A stretch of 64,000 bases of DNA from Pseudomonadota bacterium (lineage in GTDB: Bacteria > Pseudomonadota > Gammaproteobacteria > Steroidobacterales > Steroidobacteraceae), in the NCBI GenBank assembly GCA_021808195.1, contig JAKBCE010000016.1:14227-78226 (forward strand), written 5' to 3'. The notes under the pieces were generated by a model. It was given only the letters and a program-made list of their open reading frames with translations, was not told where the DNA came from and made no database searches. The translations under genes and the position numbers were made by a program. This document shows, one piece after another, positions 17,907-27,217 of this stretch (positions are counted from its first letter, which is position 1; the number at the start of each line of letters is the position of its first letter).

Positions 17907-20900
17907 GCGCGCGTGCCGCTTGGCCTCATCGGCGTCTCTTCGGCGACGACGTCGCTCAGAAAATCGAGCTCGGCCTGCTCGCGCACCGTGCGCCGGTGCT
18001 GCTGCCAGAGCTCAGCGATGCGCTGCACATCGCACTGCTTGCGATCGACCAGCACCCGCGTGCGCAGCTGGCCGCGCGGGGCGCTCGGCACCTTCGCGAA
18101 CACGAACTCGTTGCTGATCAGGTCCATGAACGGGCCGCATTTGCTCGTCGGCATGATGAACACCAGCTGCAGACCGAGCGAGCGGGTGAGGTAATCGATC
18201 ACCTCGCGCGAGCGGCTCTCATCCATCTTGGAGAATGCCTCATCGACCAGCACCATGCGCAGGTGACTGGTCCCCTCCGCGTAGCGCAGTGCCGAGGTGA
18301 TGCTCGCCGAGCGGATGATGTAGGCGGGAGTCTCGAGCTGCCCGCCGCTGCCGGTCCCGTATTCCGAGAGCGCGATCGGCGGTTTGCCCTCGACTTCCTT
18401 GTAGATCTCGTAGCGGTGATAGTTGCGGTAATCGGCGATCCGCTCGAGCTCCTGCAGGGACTTGTGCTCATCCTCCCCGAGCAGCAGCGCCATCAGCTGC
18501 TCGCGCACCTGCGCCGATTTCCCCGAGAGGCGCGTCTCGAACAGACTCTGCCCCTCCCCGAGCGCCGGGTTCTGCACGACCTCCTTCAGAAACTGTGCAT
18601 ACTCGCGAAACTCCGGCACCCACTCGTGCGCGAAGCGGAAGCGTTCGCGGTCCGAGCCGAAGCGGTGCTCGGTGAGTTCGCGGTTCAGCAGCTCGAGCTG
18701 ACGTTCCCCGTCGCGCAGCGACTGGTGAATCTCCTGACACAGGTGCGAGACGAACGCATCGTTGAAGCTCGCCTTCAGCCGCTGCAACTGCTCGTGCTTC
18801 TCGATGAGCACGTTGTTCCTGAGGATGTTGTAGATCCGGTCCATCTCCCGGCGCAGCGCACACAGCTCGACAAACAGCGCCGCATCGTACTGGCCGACGA
18901 AGGCGGTGTAGACGAGGGCGTCGGAGGGGCGACAGCGCTGGTTGTGCTCGAGAATGGTGGCGGCAATGGCGCTTTGGGCGCGGTGCAGACCGGTCTTGGT
19001 CTCCTCGAGCGCGCGCGCGGCACGCACCGGATCGAATTCACTCGCCTGCGTCTCGGCGTACTGCAGGCGCGCCTGCAGATCGAACTCGGGCCACTGCGCG
19101 TGCACCTGCGTCAGATCGCGCTCGGCCACCGCCATGCGCTCCTCGGCCGCGTCCTTGTTCCGGTGCAGCTCGGTGAGCCGTCGGCGCAGATCCTCCAGCT
19201 CCTTGTTCAGCTCACCGGCCCGCTGGTGCAGCGTCGCCTCCTCGGCGCGCAACGCCTCTTCCTCCTCCCGCAAGGTGCGCAGCTGTGCCTCGAGTGCGGC
19301 GTGCTCGCCAACCTCGAGACTCTCCAGCTGCAGCTCCACGCGGCGCAGCTCCCGATGCACCTCGAGCAACTCAGCCAGGCAATCTGCGTAGGTGAGCGGG
19401 GCGAGCGCATCGATCGCCTGCAGCAACCGCGCGCTGTCCTGCAGCGCGCGGTTGGCCTCCTGGCGCTCTCTCGTCAGCCGCTCGAGCTCCGCTTTGCGCG
19501 CCCGCAGCGCGCGCTCGCGCGCCGCCGCGCCGAACACCAGATCCGCATCCGCCACATCGCAGCGGAACATCGAGTAGCTGCCCGAGGCCATGCCCTCCAC
19601 GGTGATCCCGCGGGCGCTCTGGCGCAGCGCCTCGGGGCTCTCGACCCGCACCACGCCGCCGTAACTGGCCGTGAGGAACGCCTGCGCAACCGCGTGGGTG
19701 AAGGTGAGTCCGTGCACGATCGAGTCGGCCGGCAGGCTGATGCGCGTCGCATCGCGCAGCGCCTTGGCGCCCTGGATGACCCGTGCGCGATTGTCCCGAC
19801 CGGCCAGGGCACGCACGATGCGGATGGCCTGCGCTTCGTATTCGGGGTCGACGATGAGGGCGAAACGGGCGCCGCCGAGGTAGCCCTCGATGGCCGATTG
19901 CCAGCGGGGCTCGCTGACCTCGATGTGATCACAGAGCACGCGTGCGTCGGCCTGCGGGCACTGTGCGCGGATCGCCTCCAGGGCGCGCTCCACGTACGCG
20001 GGGTAGACGACCTGCTTCGCCTCGAGCCGGGCGATCTCGCGCTCTTTCTGACTCGCCTGTTCGCTGAGCTGCGCATACTGCTGCCGACGGGCCTGATGGG
20101 CGTGCGCCACGCTGTCCCGACGGCTCTCGGGGAGGCTCTCGCGCCGCTGCCAATAATCGGCGAGCTCGCCCTGTGCGCGCTGCGCGCGCCGGGCCTGATC
20201 GAGCTCGGCCTCGAGCCGCGCGAGGCTGTGCGTCAGGTCCTGTTGCAGCAGCAAGGAGACGTCGAGTTCCCCGCCGAGCGCCTCGAGCGCGTCCCGCACC
20301 ACGCGGCGGGCCTCGCTGTCGGTGAGTTCGGGCAGCTCGCTCACCAGCGAGGGGACCGCCAGCAGCTGCACGAGCTCTTTCGCCGCGGTTCGATTGCGCT
20401 GCAGTTGCTGTCCCTGCGCGAGCAGTTGCAGGGCGGCGGGCTGCAAGCGTGCCTCGAGTGCTGCACGCGCGACCTCGAGCGTATCTTTTTGCTGCAGCGC
20501 TGTAATGCCCTTGCGCTGCGCCTCGAGGCTGATCAGCGTCTCGCGCAACTGCCGGCCGCGTGCGGCGGCGAGCGCGAGGCTGGCGGTGTTCTCGTGCAGA
20601 TCACGCGTGGCGCGCTCGCGTCCCTCGCTCGTGCGCAGGAACAGCGACTGCTGCTCGAGATAGCTCGCGCGCGCGCGCGTGAACTCGAGCGTGTTGAGCT
20701 CGATCCAGCCCTCCAGGTAGCTCTGTGTGTGATGCGCCGCGGCCTCGAGCCGCTGTGCGCTGTCCTTCAGTGCCTGCGCCTCGCGCTCCATGCCATGGAT
20801 GGTCTTCAGCTGGCTCGAGACCGAGCGGATCGCCTCGCCCAGATCCTTTCTCTCGAGCACCTCCTCGGCGACGAACTGGTTGATGCTGCTCACCGGCTTG

Positions 20901-21568
20901 TAGGCCATGAAGCGCGAGAACGCGCGGGCGGCGGCGAGCGCCTCGCGCTCGGCAACCGAGTCCCGCTTGCCGCGCAGCGCCCCGTACAGCCGGCGCAGGT
21001 ATGCGCGCTTCTGATCGTAGCGCTCCACCGCACGCTGCCCGTAGCGTGCAATCAGCTTTTTCTGCAGCTCATCGAGCAGCACCGTGTGGACCACCGTGGC
21101 GCGCGTCTCGAGGAACGCCTCGATCTCGAGCTCGATCCCCGGCAGGATGAAAAACGCCAGCAGCTCCTCACGGGCGAGCGGCTGCTTGCCCGACTGATCG
21201 AGCCAGGCGCGCACACCGATGAGCGCGGTGAAGCGCTCGGCATCCTCGCCCCGGGTGGGGTGGAATACCGCGGCGAGATATCCGTCCGTCAGTTCAGTGC
21301 GGGCATAGCTGCCATCGTCACAGCCGAGCACATAGGAGGCCAGCGTGCGCACGCGCTTGCCGCCGCGACCGCGCTGGGTCGTCTCCTCCTGGCCGGGGTT
21401 GTAGTGGAACAGGTGCTCGTGCGCGGCCGTCATCACCGTCTGCAGCGCATCGCCGGCGGTGGTCTTACCCGAGCCGTTGGCGCCGGAGAACAGATTGACC
21501 GGACCGAGTTCGAACTCCCCGTTCGGGATGTTGCCCCAGTTGACGAACACGAAGCGCTTAAGAAACAT
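17903..21568 (-). CDS. jetC: Wadjet protein JetC (SMC/MukB-like ATPase), 1221 aa
   Basis: The SMC-like motor of the Wadjet complex. Walker A is GANGSGKTT at residues 29-37. The ABC signature GTGSGGQ lies at about residues 1071-1077 and Walker B MVLVDEAF at about 1105-1112, followed by the D-loop SKMDES. Between them are about 1000 residues dominated by Glu/Arg/Leu/Ala-rich coiled coil, with a hinge-like globular region in the middle (VEGMASGSYSMFRCDVADAD). The length fits the COG4913-type JetC/MksB proteins. It overlaps jetB by 11 bases and jetD by 4 bases. The opposite strand is open over almost the whole gene, which is a GC-bias shadow. Confidence 0.93.
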   Translation of the reverse strand: MFLKRFVFVNWGNIPNGEFELGPVNLFSGANGSGKTTAGDALQTVMTAAHEHLFHYNPGQEETTQRGRGGKRVRTLASYVLGCDDGSYARTELTDGYLAAVFHPTRGEDAERFTALIGVRAWLDQSGKQPLAREELLAFFILPGIELEIEAFLETRATVVHTVLLDELQKKLIARYGQRAVERYDQKRAYLRRLYGALRGKRDSVAEREALAAARAFSRFMAYKPVSSINQFVAEEVLERKDLGEAIRSVSSQLKTIHGMEREAQALKDSAQRLEAAAHHTQSYLEGWIELNTLEFTRARASYLEQQSLFLRTSEGRERATRDLHENTASLALAAARGRQLRETLISLEAQRKGITALQQKDTLEVARAALEARLQPAALQLLAQGQQLQRNRTAAKELVQLLAVPSLVSELPELTDSEARRVVRDALEALGGELDVSLLLQQDLTHSLARLEAELDQARRAQRAQGELADYWQRRESLPESRRDSVAHAHQARRQQYAQLSEQASQKEREIARLEAKQVVYPAYVERALEAIRAQCPQADARVLCDHIEVSEPRWQSAIEGYLGGARFALIVDPEYEAQAIRIVRALAGRDNRARVIQGAKALRDATRISLPADSIVHGLTFTHAVAQAFLTASYGGVVRVESPEALRQSARGITVEGMASGSYSMFRCDVADADLVFGAAARERALRARKAELERLTRERQEANRALQDSARLLQAIDALAPLTYADCLAELLEVHRELRRVELQLESLEVGEHAALEAQLRTLREEEEALRAEEATLHQRAGELNKELEDLRRRLTELHRNKDAAEERMAVAERDLTQVHAQWPEFDLQARLQYAETQASEFDPVRAARALEETKTGLHRAQSAIAATILEHNQRCRPSDALVYTAFVGQYDAALFVELCALRREMDRIYNILRNNVLIEKHEQLQRLKASFNDAFVSHLCQEIHQSLRDGERQLELLNRELTEHRFGSDRERFRFAHEWVPEFREYAQFLKEVVQNPALGEGQSLFETRLSGKSAQVREQLMALLLGEDEHKSLQELERIADYRNYHRYEIYKEVEGKPPIALSEYGTGSGGQLETPAYIIRSASITSALRYAEGTSHLRMVLVDEAFSKMDESRSREVIDYLTRSLGLQLVFIMPTSKCGPFMDLISNEFVFAKVPSAPRGQLRTRVLVDRKQCDVQRIAELWQQHRRTVREQAELDFLSDVVAEETPMRPSGTRA

Positions 21569-22262
21569 CGGCCTCTCCCTGCAGGTCCCGGCCGTGCCGC
21601 TGCGGCGCCTCCGCCTCGCCCGCCCCCCCGGGCGCAGGTCCGCTCAGCGCCTCGATGGCCTCGGCGCTCACAAAGTCGACGATCATGGGATGAATGCGCA
21701 GCCACGCCTCGCTGTGCTCGAGTTCCTCCTCGGAGCGGTACTCGATCAGGCGCAGCTGGCGCAGGCGCTGGAACACCCGCCGCCGTTCGGTGGCCTTCTC
21801 CGGCAGCGTGCGGTTCAGCCAATTGCGCAGCGCCAGACTCACCGCCTCGAGCGGCTCGGTGGCATAGCCTTCGGCGTCGATCTTGCCCTCGCGCAGCGCC
21901 TTGTCGTACTGCGCTCGCAGCACCAGGATCAACGCCACCTCCGGCTGCGTGAGGCGCGCGCGCAGGCTCGCGCCGAAGGCCTGCTCGGCGGCCTGTTCCA
22001 TGCCAGGGGTGCGGCTGCCGGGCGGATACAGGCGCACGTACTCGAAGCGCCGATCGTGATGCAGCTCGATGCCGTAGAGGGCGAGCGTCTCGATCACCAG
22101 CGTCTCGATGCGCACCAGACGGTCATACAACTCCCGCTCGATCTGCGACTCGGCGCGCACCAGCACCCCGTAGTTGAGCAGCCGGATGAGCAGCTCGCGC
22201 AGCTCCTCGAGCGACACGGCACTCGGCTCAAGCCGCTCCTCGAGATACCTACTCAGCTCCAC
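21558..22262 (-). CDS. jetB: Wadjet protein JetB (MksE/DUF4194-like)
   Basis: Kite-type subunit predicted to bind the JetC neck and the kleisin JetA. The sequence from VELSRYLEERLEPSAVSLEE through the LNYGVLVRAESQ and TLALYGIELHHD segments fits a winged-helix DUF4194-type protein. The start is a GTG at 22262 with AAGGGGG 5 bases upstream, which gives a 14-base overlap with jetA; an in-frame ATG at 22307 would add 15 residues inside jetA. The last residues overlap the jetC start. Position as second gene in the jetABCD order supports the assignment more strongly than the sequence alone. Confidence 0.82.
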   Translation of the reverse strand: MELSRYLEERLEPSAVSLEELRELLIRLLNYGVLVRAESQIERELYDRLVRIETLVIETLALYGIELHHDRRFEYVRLYPPGSRTPGMEQAAEQAFGASLRARLTQPEVALILVLRAQYDKALREGKIDAEGYATEPLEAVSLALRNWLNRTLPEKATERRRVFQRLRQLRLIEYRSEEELEHSEAWLRIHPMIVDFVSAEAIEALSGPAPGGAGEAEAPQRHGRDLQGEADVS

Positions 22263-23703
22263 CGACGCCCCCTTGCGACTCCACGACCCGCACCACAAAC
22301 TCATCACTCGCGGTGAAATACTCCCCCGCCACGCGCCGACCGGTCGGCTGCACCTCGAAGGTGAGGCCGAAGCGCTCCCAGCCGGCCGCGCCCACCTCGA
22401 TCACGTGCGCGGCCTGCAGCAGCTCGCGCGCATCACGCACCGGCAGCGCGCTGGTGCGGATCTCATGGCCGCCGGCGAGGGCGTTGAGCAGATACGCATG
22501 CAGCTCGCGGTTGGTGATCGCAAAGGCGCGCTCGAGCGCCTGCTCGATGAACAGCCGCCGGCGGGACTGCCGATCGTCGGTGGCCGGCGGCTCGAGCAGC
22601 GTTGCCACCGTGCGGCGCCGCTCGGTGCTGTAGAGGCGCAGGTGATCCGGATCGACGAGGCCCACCTCGAGCGCCGCGAGATGCTCGCCCGCCGCGGCGA
22701 GCTGGCCGTCCTGCTGCGCCTCGGTGAGATTCGCGAGTTGCTCGAAGGCGGCGAGCAGCGCGTGCTGGCTCGCCTCGGTGAAGCTCAGCTGGCGCAGCAG
22801 AATGTCGGCGCGGCGTGTAAATCCGTGCAGCGACTGGCGCAGCGCCGGCAGCATCACATCGGCGGCACTGTGCAGGCGGCTCTCGATCTGATCGAGCAGG
22901 GTGAGGTACACCGAGCGGCGGCCGTCGCCGATCAGCTCCGGGGTGAGCCGGCGCAGCTCCCGCTCGACCGCCGCCTTGGTTTCGCGGCGCTGGGCCCGGG
23001 CGCGGCGCAGCAGCTCATCGAGCTCATCGCGGTACTTGACCACGCTGTCCTCGGAGAAGCGCAGTGCCACATCGGGCATGAAGCGCTTCTCCATGAAGTC
23101 GAAGAATTCCTCGCTCGCCCGGCGCACCAGCTGCTGCGCCTCGACCTCTCGGATCAACTGGCGCTTGCGCTCCTCGAGTTCGGCGATGATGTCGGAGAAG
23201 TCCGAAACGATCCGCTCGGAGTACTCGTAGGCATCGAGCAGATCGTAGACTTCATGCTTGTCGAGAAACGAGCGCAACGCACTGCAGGTGTTGCGCGTGT
23301 TGCGGTGGCGGGTGCGAAAGCGGCTGCCGGCGATCTCCTCCATGGGCTGGGTGAACAGCCGCCCGATCCGCGAGAAGCCGTACGTGCTGCTGAGGGTGAG
23401 TTCATCGACGTTGCGCTCGAGCCAGCCGTGCTCGAGGAGCAGGTTGAGCATCCAGGCGGCCTGCTCACGCTCGGCGCGCACCGGCGGCGCGGTGTCGTCC
23501 TCCTCGCTCTCGAGCACCGGGGTGCGGGTGATGACCTCCTGGAATACCTCGATGACGAGTTCCCGATGCACCACGCGGCTGTAATCGGCGAGTGAGCTGT
23601 ACAGCCGTGCATACAGCGCGCGCAGGCACGCCACCACCTGCTCGCGGTACTTGCCGGTCAGGGGGCGAAAGAAATGGAGCCGCTCGTCGGCAAACAACGT
23701 CAC
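22249..23703 (-). CDS. jetA: Wadjet protein JetA (kleisin-like MksF), 484 aa
   Basis: Kleisin-like subunit linking JetB and JetC. The protein starts LFADERLHFFRPLTGKY, then has a winged-helix-like N-terminal domain (AAWMLNLLLEHGWLE) and long helices with coiled-coil character (IIAELEERKRQLIREVEAQQ). The N-terminus and 484-residue length look closer to the DUF5716-type JetA family than to the DUF3375 type, but that subtype call is from memory of the families. The start is GTG with a good GAGGG ribosome site 8-9 bases upstream. It is the first gene of the operon; about 115 bases separate it from the Rieske oxygenase on the same strand. Confidence 0.85.
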   Translation of the reverse strand: MTLFADERLHFFRPLTGKYREQVVACLRALYARLYSSLADYSRVVHRELVIEVFQEVITRTPVLESEEDDTAPPVRAEREQAAWMLNLLLEHGWLERNVDELTLSSTYGFSRIGRLFTQPMEEIAGSRFRTRHRNTRNTCSALRSFLDKHEVYDLLDAYEYSERIVSDFSDIIAELEERKRQLIREVEAQQLVRRASEEFFDFMEKRFMPDVALRFSEDSVVKYRDELDELLRRARAQRRETKAAVERELRRLTPELIGDGRRSVYLTLLDQIESRLHSAADVMLPALRQSLHGFTRRADILLRQLSFTEASQHALLAAFEQLANLTEAQQDGQLAAAGEHLAALEVGLVDPDHLRLYSTERRRTVATLLEPPATDDRQSRRRLFIEQALERAFAITNRELHAYLLNALAGGHEIRTSALPVRDARELLQAAHVIEVGAAGWERFGLTFEVQPTGRRVAGEYFTASDEFVVRVVESQGGVGGAE

Positions 23704-23817
23704 GTCGGGATCCCTCGGGCGGGGAGCCGCCCGGGTGCATCGTAACGCAGCGGCGGATCGATCAGAACCCGCCCGGCGCCTCGCGCCCGGGTGGCTGCCC
23801 GGCCCGCCCCGGGCGCC

Positions 23818-24915
23818 TCAGAGCGGAATGCTGCAGCGGGCCAGCACCTCGCGCAGATCGCGCAGCGGCGGGAACACCTCGTTGTTCCAGTCGCTGCCCT
23901 GCGCATCGTGCGCGCGCTGCTCGTACTCGACGATCTGCTTGTCCTCGCGAAAGATGTTCTCGGTGAACCAGACGACGAACGGCCAGACCATGTGGATCAG
24001 GCCCGGCACGGGCGGCTTCTTCACCGACAGGTAGCCGAACGTGCGGTTGGTGCGGTGCTCGGCATCGAGCGGGGTGTAACAGAGCCACACGTCGAGCACC
24101 GGATCCTGGGTCTGCTCGATGTTGCGCCCCACCCAGACCTTCAGGCTCTGCGCCGGATAGTCGGTGCGGATGCGCATGTGGTCGCGGAAATCCTGCTTCT
24201 CCTGCCCGCCTCGCGTGCGCATCAGGTCGACGATGACGCGCTCGCCCATCGAGGACTTGCCCTCGGTGCGGCTGAAGCTGTACTCCACCTCGGCCCAGTG
24301 CTCCCCGTGGCGCCGCCCGAGGCAGCTCGCCCGGATCGAGCCCATCTGCTTGCGGTGCAGGAACTGGTGGTTCATGTCGAAGAGGTTCTCGTGCATGAAC
24401 GTGTAGTGACAGGCCACCTCGCGGTTGAGCCGGCGCGTCTTGTAGTCGCGCCGCTGCGAGGCGCCGAGCGCGGCGGGCACTCGCGCGGCAGCAAGCGCCG
24501 GGTCGCCGGGGAAGATGAAGATCAGACCGTCGATCTCGCGCACCGGGTAGCTGCGCACCCCGTTCGGCCGGCGCTCCTTGCCGAGGTAGGGGACATCCAC
24601 GCACTTGCCGGCGCAGTCGTACGCCCAGCCGTGGTAGTGGCATTTGAGCTGATCGCCGGCAACCACGCCGAGGTGCAGCGGCACCTGCCGGTGGGCACAG
24701 CGGTCCTCGAGCGCAAAGACCTGGCCGCTCTTGCCCCGGTACAGCGCAATCGGCTCACCGGCGAAGCGGCGACCGAGAATCTGGCCGGCCTTGAGCTCAT
24801 CGGACCAGGCGAGCGGGTACCAATAATCCGGGTGAGCCGCCGTGCGGCGCAAATCCACCCCTCCGGCCGGACGCATCGCGCGCTCGGCAGCCAATATCAC
24901 CTGATCGTCCGGCAT
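23818..24915 (-). CDS. Rieske non-haem iron oxygenase, alpha-subunit type
   Basis: Two-component Rieske oxygenase of 365 residues. The [2Fe-2S] ligands are in RCAHRQ (Cys73, His75) and KCHYHGW (Cys92, His95). The mononuclear iron site is suggested by FDMNHQFLHR with a D-x2-H-x4-H spacing. The layout and length fit the vanillate demethylase/pheophorbide a oxygenase-like branch rather than the classical naphthalene dioxygenase type. The ATG at 24915 has GGGGG at 6 bases and gives the expected family N-terminus; the frame is open to 25035. No reductase or ferredoxin gene is adjacent, so its electron donor must be elsewhere. Substrate unknown. Confidence 0.88.
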   Translation of the reverse strand: MPDDQVILAAERAMRPAGGVDLRRTAAHPDYWYPLAWSDELKAGQILGRRFAGEPIALYRGKSGQVFALEDRCAHRQVPLHLGVVAGDQLKCHYHGWAYDCAGKCVDVPYLGKERRPNGVRSYPVREIDGLIFIFPGDPALAAARVPAALGASQRRDYKTRRLNREVACHYTFMHENLFDMNHQFLHRKQMGSIRASCLGRRHGEHWAEVEYSFSRTEGKSSMGERVIVDLMRTRGGQEKQDFRDHMRIRTDYPAQSLKVWVGRNIEQTQDPVLDVWLCYTPLDAEHRTNRTFGYLSVKKPPVPGLIHMVWPFVVWFTENIFREDKQIVEYEQRAHDAQGSDWNNEVFPPLRDLREVLARCSIPL

Positions 24916-25187
24916 GGACGCCCCCACGTTGTAGTAGTAGGGCGAGATTACGCTGAAGGCGTCTGAAGAAGAAAGATCAGTTGTGTGACAGCCTGCGCTC
25001 GGCAGCCCGCCCGCAGCAAAGCCGCCGGGCGCCATGGTGGCGCCATAAGCGCCGCCTGCGGGCCAACGATCGTCGCGAGAGGGTGAATCGCCGGGATTTC
25101 CGCCGCACGGGCGCCGGGCGGCGTCAAGGCCGCGACAGCCGCTTCGAGGCGGCGGTAACCAATTGTCTCTGAAGGGGATTTTAGAAC

Positions 25188-25264
25188 TGGCGGAGCGGAC
25201 GGGACTCGAACCCGCGACCCCCGGCGTGACAGGCCGGTATTCTAACCAGCTGAACTACCGCTCC
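25188..25264 (-). tRNA. tRNA-Asp (GTC)
   Basis: The minus strand gives a full cloverleaf of 77 bases with encoded CCA. The acceptor stem is GGAGCGG/CCGCTCC, the D arm contains AGTTCAGCTGGTTAGA, the anticodon loop reads CCTGTCACG with anticodon GTC, and the T arm is GCGGGTTCGAGTCCCGT. Confidence 0.97.
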
Positions 25265-25389
25265 ACCGGAAAGGGCGCGCATCCTAGCGGACAGCGCGTC
25301 CCTTGTCCATCGATTCGGCCCCGCCCCTCGCGCCGGCCGCGCCCCCCCGGAGCGGCTGTGCCGCGTCAACCCGAGCGAGACACAATTCG

Positions 25390-25420
25390 TTGAAGTCCCC
25401 CTGAGCGCTTTCGCTATAGT
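25390..25420 (+). promoter_or_regulatory. Possible sigma-70 promoter for the DUF2844 gene
   Basis: TTGAAG (25390-25395) and TATAGT (25415-25420) are separated by 19 bases. A start site about 7 bases downstream would coincide with the ATG at 25427, and no ribosome site is visible, so the message might be leaderless. This is based only on motif match. Confidence 0.35.
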
Positions 25421-25426
25421 CACGCC

Positions 25427-25906
25427 ATGAACTCGATTGCACCCGTCGCAGCCACCGTGCTCGCCTGTACCGGCCTGCTCTGTTCCCGGGCAATCCTCGT
25501 GCCCGCCCGGGCCGCCCTCGGCGAGCCGGCGGCCTCGGTCGCAGCCGATCAGCTGCGCATGAAGGGCCAGCTCCGCCACGCCACCGGCCCGGGCTACCAG
25601 GTCGAACAGATCACCGCCCCCGGCGGCACGCTGGTGAAGGAATTCATCTCGCCGGCGGGCATCGTGTTCGCGGTCAGCTGGCGCGGCCCGACCCTGCCGA
25701 ACCTCGCCCAGACGCTCGGCAGCACCTACTTCGGCATGCTCAAGACCGCCGAGCGCAGTGAGCGCGCCGGCCTGGGCCACAACCACGTGCAGCTGCGTAC
25801 CCCGCAGCTCGTTGTGCATGCCGGGGGACACATGCGTTATTTCTTCGGCATGGCCTACGTTCCCTCGCTCCTGCCCCCGAACGTATCGGTCGCCGACCTC
25901 CACTAA
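25427..25906 (+). CDS. DUF2844 family exported protein
   Basis: A 159-residue protein with an N-terminal hydrophobic export signal (VAATVLACTGLLCSRAILV) ending near ARAALGEP. The mature part has the family pattern: YQVEQITAPGGTLVKEFIS, then GIVFAVSWRGPTLPNL and LGSTYFGML. DUF2844 proteins are small, periplasmic and of unknown function, and they often sit directly upstream of a DUF3443 gene, as here (20-base gap). The pair is probably one operon. Confidence 0.82.
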   Translation: MNSIAPVAATVLACTGLLCSRAILVPARAALGEPAASVAADQLRMKGQLRHATGPGYQVEQITAPGGTLVKEFISPAGIVFAVSWRGPTLPNLAQTLGSTYFGMLKTAERSERAGLGHNHVQLRTPQLVVHAGGHMRYFFGMAYVPSLLPPNVSVADLH

Positions 25907-25926
25907 ATTCTGCAACGAGGTTTTCC

Positions 25927-27207
25927 GTGCGCAAGACCCTGCTCGTCGGTCTCCTGCTGAGCGTGCTCGCCGTCGCCGGGTGTGGTGGGGGGGGCGGCTC
26001 GAGCGTCGCGAGTTCCAGCAGCGGCAGCAGCAGCGGCAGCGGGCAGACGAACTCCTCCCCCGGCGCGAACGTGGTCACCATGACCGTTGACGCCGGGCCG
26101 AATGGCAAGTCCGTCGACATTCCCTACATCACGGTCACAGTGTGTGAGCCGGGAACCGCGCAATGCCAGACCTTCGATCACATCGAGGTCGACACCGGCT
26201 CCTACGGGCTGCGCATCGTGGCAGACGCATTGGATACCTCCGGCAACCCGTTCTCGCTCGCGCTGCCGACGGAGACCGTGAGCGGCAGTCCGCTGGTCGA
26301 GTGCACCCAGTTCGTCGATGGCTACAGCTGGGGACCGATCAAGACCGCCGATGTGGACATTGGCGGCGAGTCGGCGCAGAGCGTGCCCGTACAGCTGATC
26401 GGTGATCCGAACTACGCGAGCGTCCCGAGCGGCTGCCAGAGCACCGGCTCGGCGGAGGACACCGTGTCCACCTTCGGCGCCAACGGCATCCTCGGCGTCG
26501 GCACCTTCGCCGATGACTGCGGTCAGACCTGCGCGCAGCAGGTACCCCAGCCGGCGGTCTATTACATCTGCCCGGCGAGCGGCTGTGTGGGCAGCACGGT
26601 GCCCGAGAGCGAGCAAGTAACCGACCCGGCGGTGGATTTCGCCACCGACAACAACGGGGTCATCATCGAACTGCCGCCACTCGGACTCACCGGCACGGCG
26701 AGCACGGTCAGCGGCTCGCTGGTGTTCGGGATCGGCACCGAAGGCAACAATGGGATGAGCGCGCAGACGGTGCTCACGGCGAACAATTACGGCTACATCA
26801 GCACCACCTACAACGGCCAGGCGCTGCCCTACTCGTTCTTCGATACCGGCTCGAACGCCTTTTATTTCAACGACAGCGCCATCCCGCACAGCTGCGTGAG
26901 CCAGGGCAGCTGGTTCTGCCCGACCAGCACGTTGAACCTCACGGCGAGCAACCTCGGCCAGAATGGCGTGCAGTCGACCGTCGCGTTCTCCATCGCCAAC
27001 GCCGGCACCGTGTTCAACCAGTACCCGACCAACACGGCGTTCGACGACATCGGGGCGGACGCCGGCAATCAGTCCGCATTCTGTCCGAACCAGGCCACCA
27101 ACTGTTCATTCGATTTCGGGCTGCCCTTCTTCTTCGGACGCAACGTGTACGTCGCCTTCTACGGCGCGCTCACCAGCGCCGGCACCGGACCGTATTTCGC
27201 GTACTGA
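25927..27207 (+). CDS. DUF3443 family lipoprotein
   Basis: A 426-residue lipoprotein. The signal is LLVGLLLSVLAVAGC with the lipobox Cys at about residue 19, followed by a Gly/Ser-rich linker. Family features include HIEVDTGSYGLRIVAD (an aspartic-protease-like DTG segment), GILGVGTF, PALPYSFFDTGSN-like repeats of the same fold (SFFDTGSNAFYFND) and several Cys residues. DUF3443 has a pepsin-like two-repeat look, but no protease activity is established. The start is GTG, with a purine-rich AACGAGG upstream. It follows the DUF2844 gene by 20 bases and is ended by a strong hairpin. Confidence 0.85.
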   Translation: MRKTLLVGLLLSVLAVAGCGGGGGSSVASSSSGSSSGSGQTNSSPGANVVTMTVDAGPNGKSVDIPYITVTVCEPGTAQCQTFDHIEVDTGSYGLRIVADALDTSGNPFSLALPTETVSGSPLVECTQFVDGYSWGPIKTADVDIGGESAQSVPVQLIGDPNYASVPSGCQSTGSAEDTVSTFGANGILGVGTFADDCGQTCAQQVPQPAVYYICPASGCVGSTVPESEQVTDPAVDFATDNNGVIIELPPLGLTGTASTVSGSLVFGIGTEGNNGMSAQTVLTANNYGYISTTYNGQALPYSFFDTGSNAFYFNDSAIPHSCVSQGSWFCPTSTLNLTASNLGQNGVQSTVAFSIANAGTVFNQYPTNTAFDDIGADAGNQSAFCPNQATNCSFDFGLPFFFGRNVYVAFYGALTSAGTGPYFAY

Positions 27208-27217
27208 GCGACCCGCG

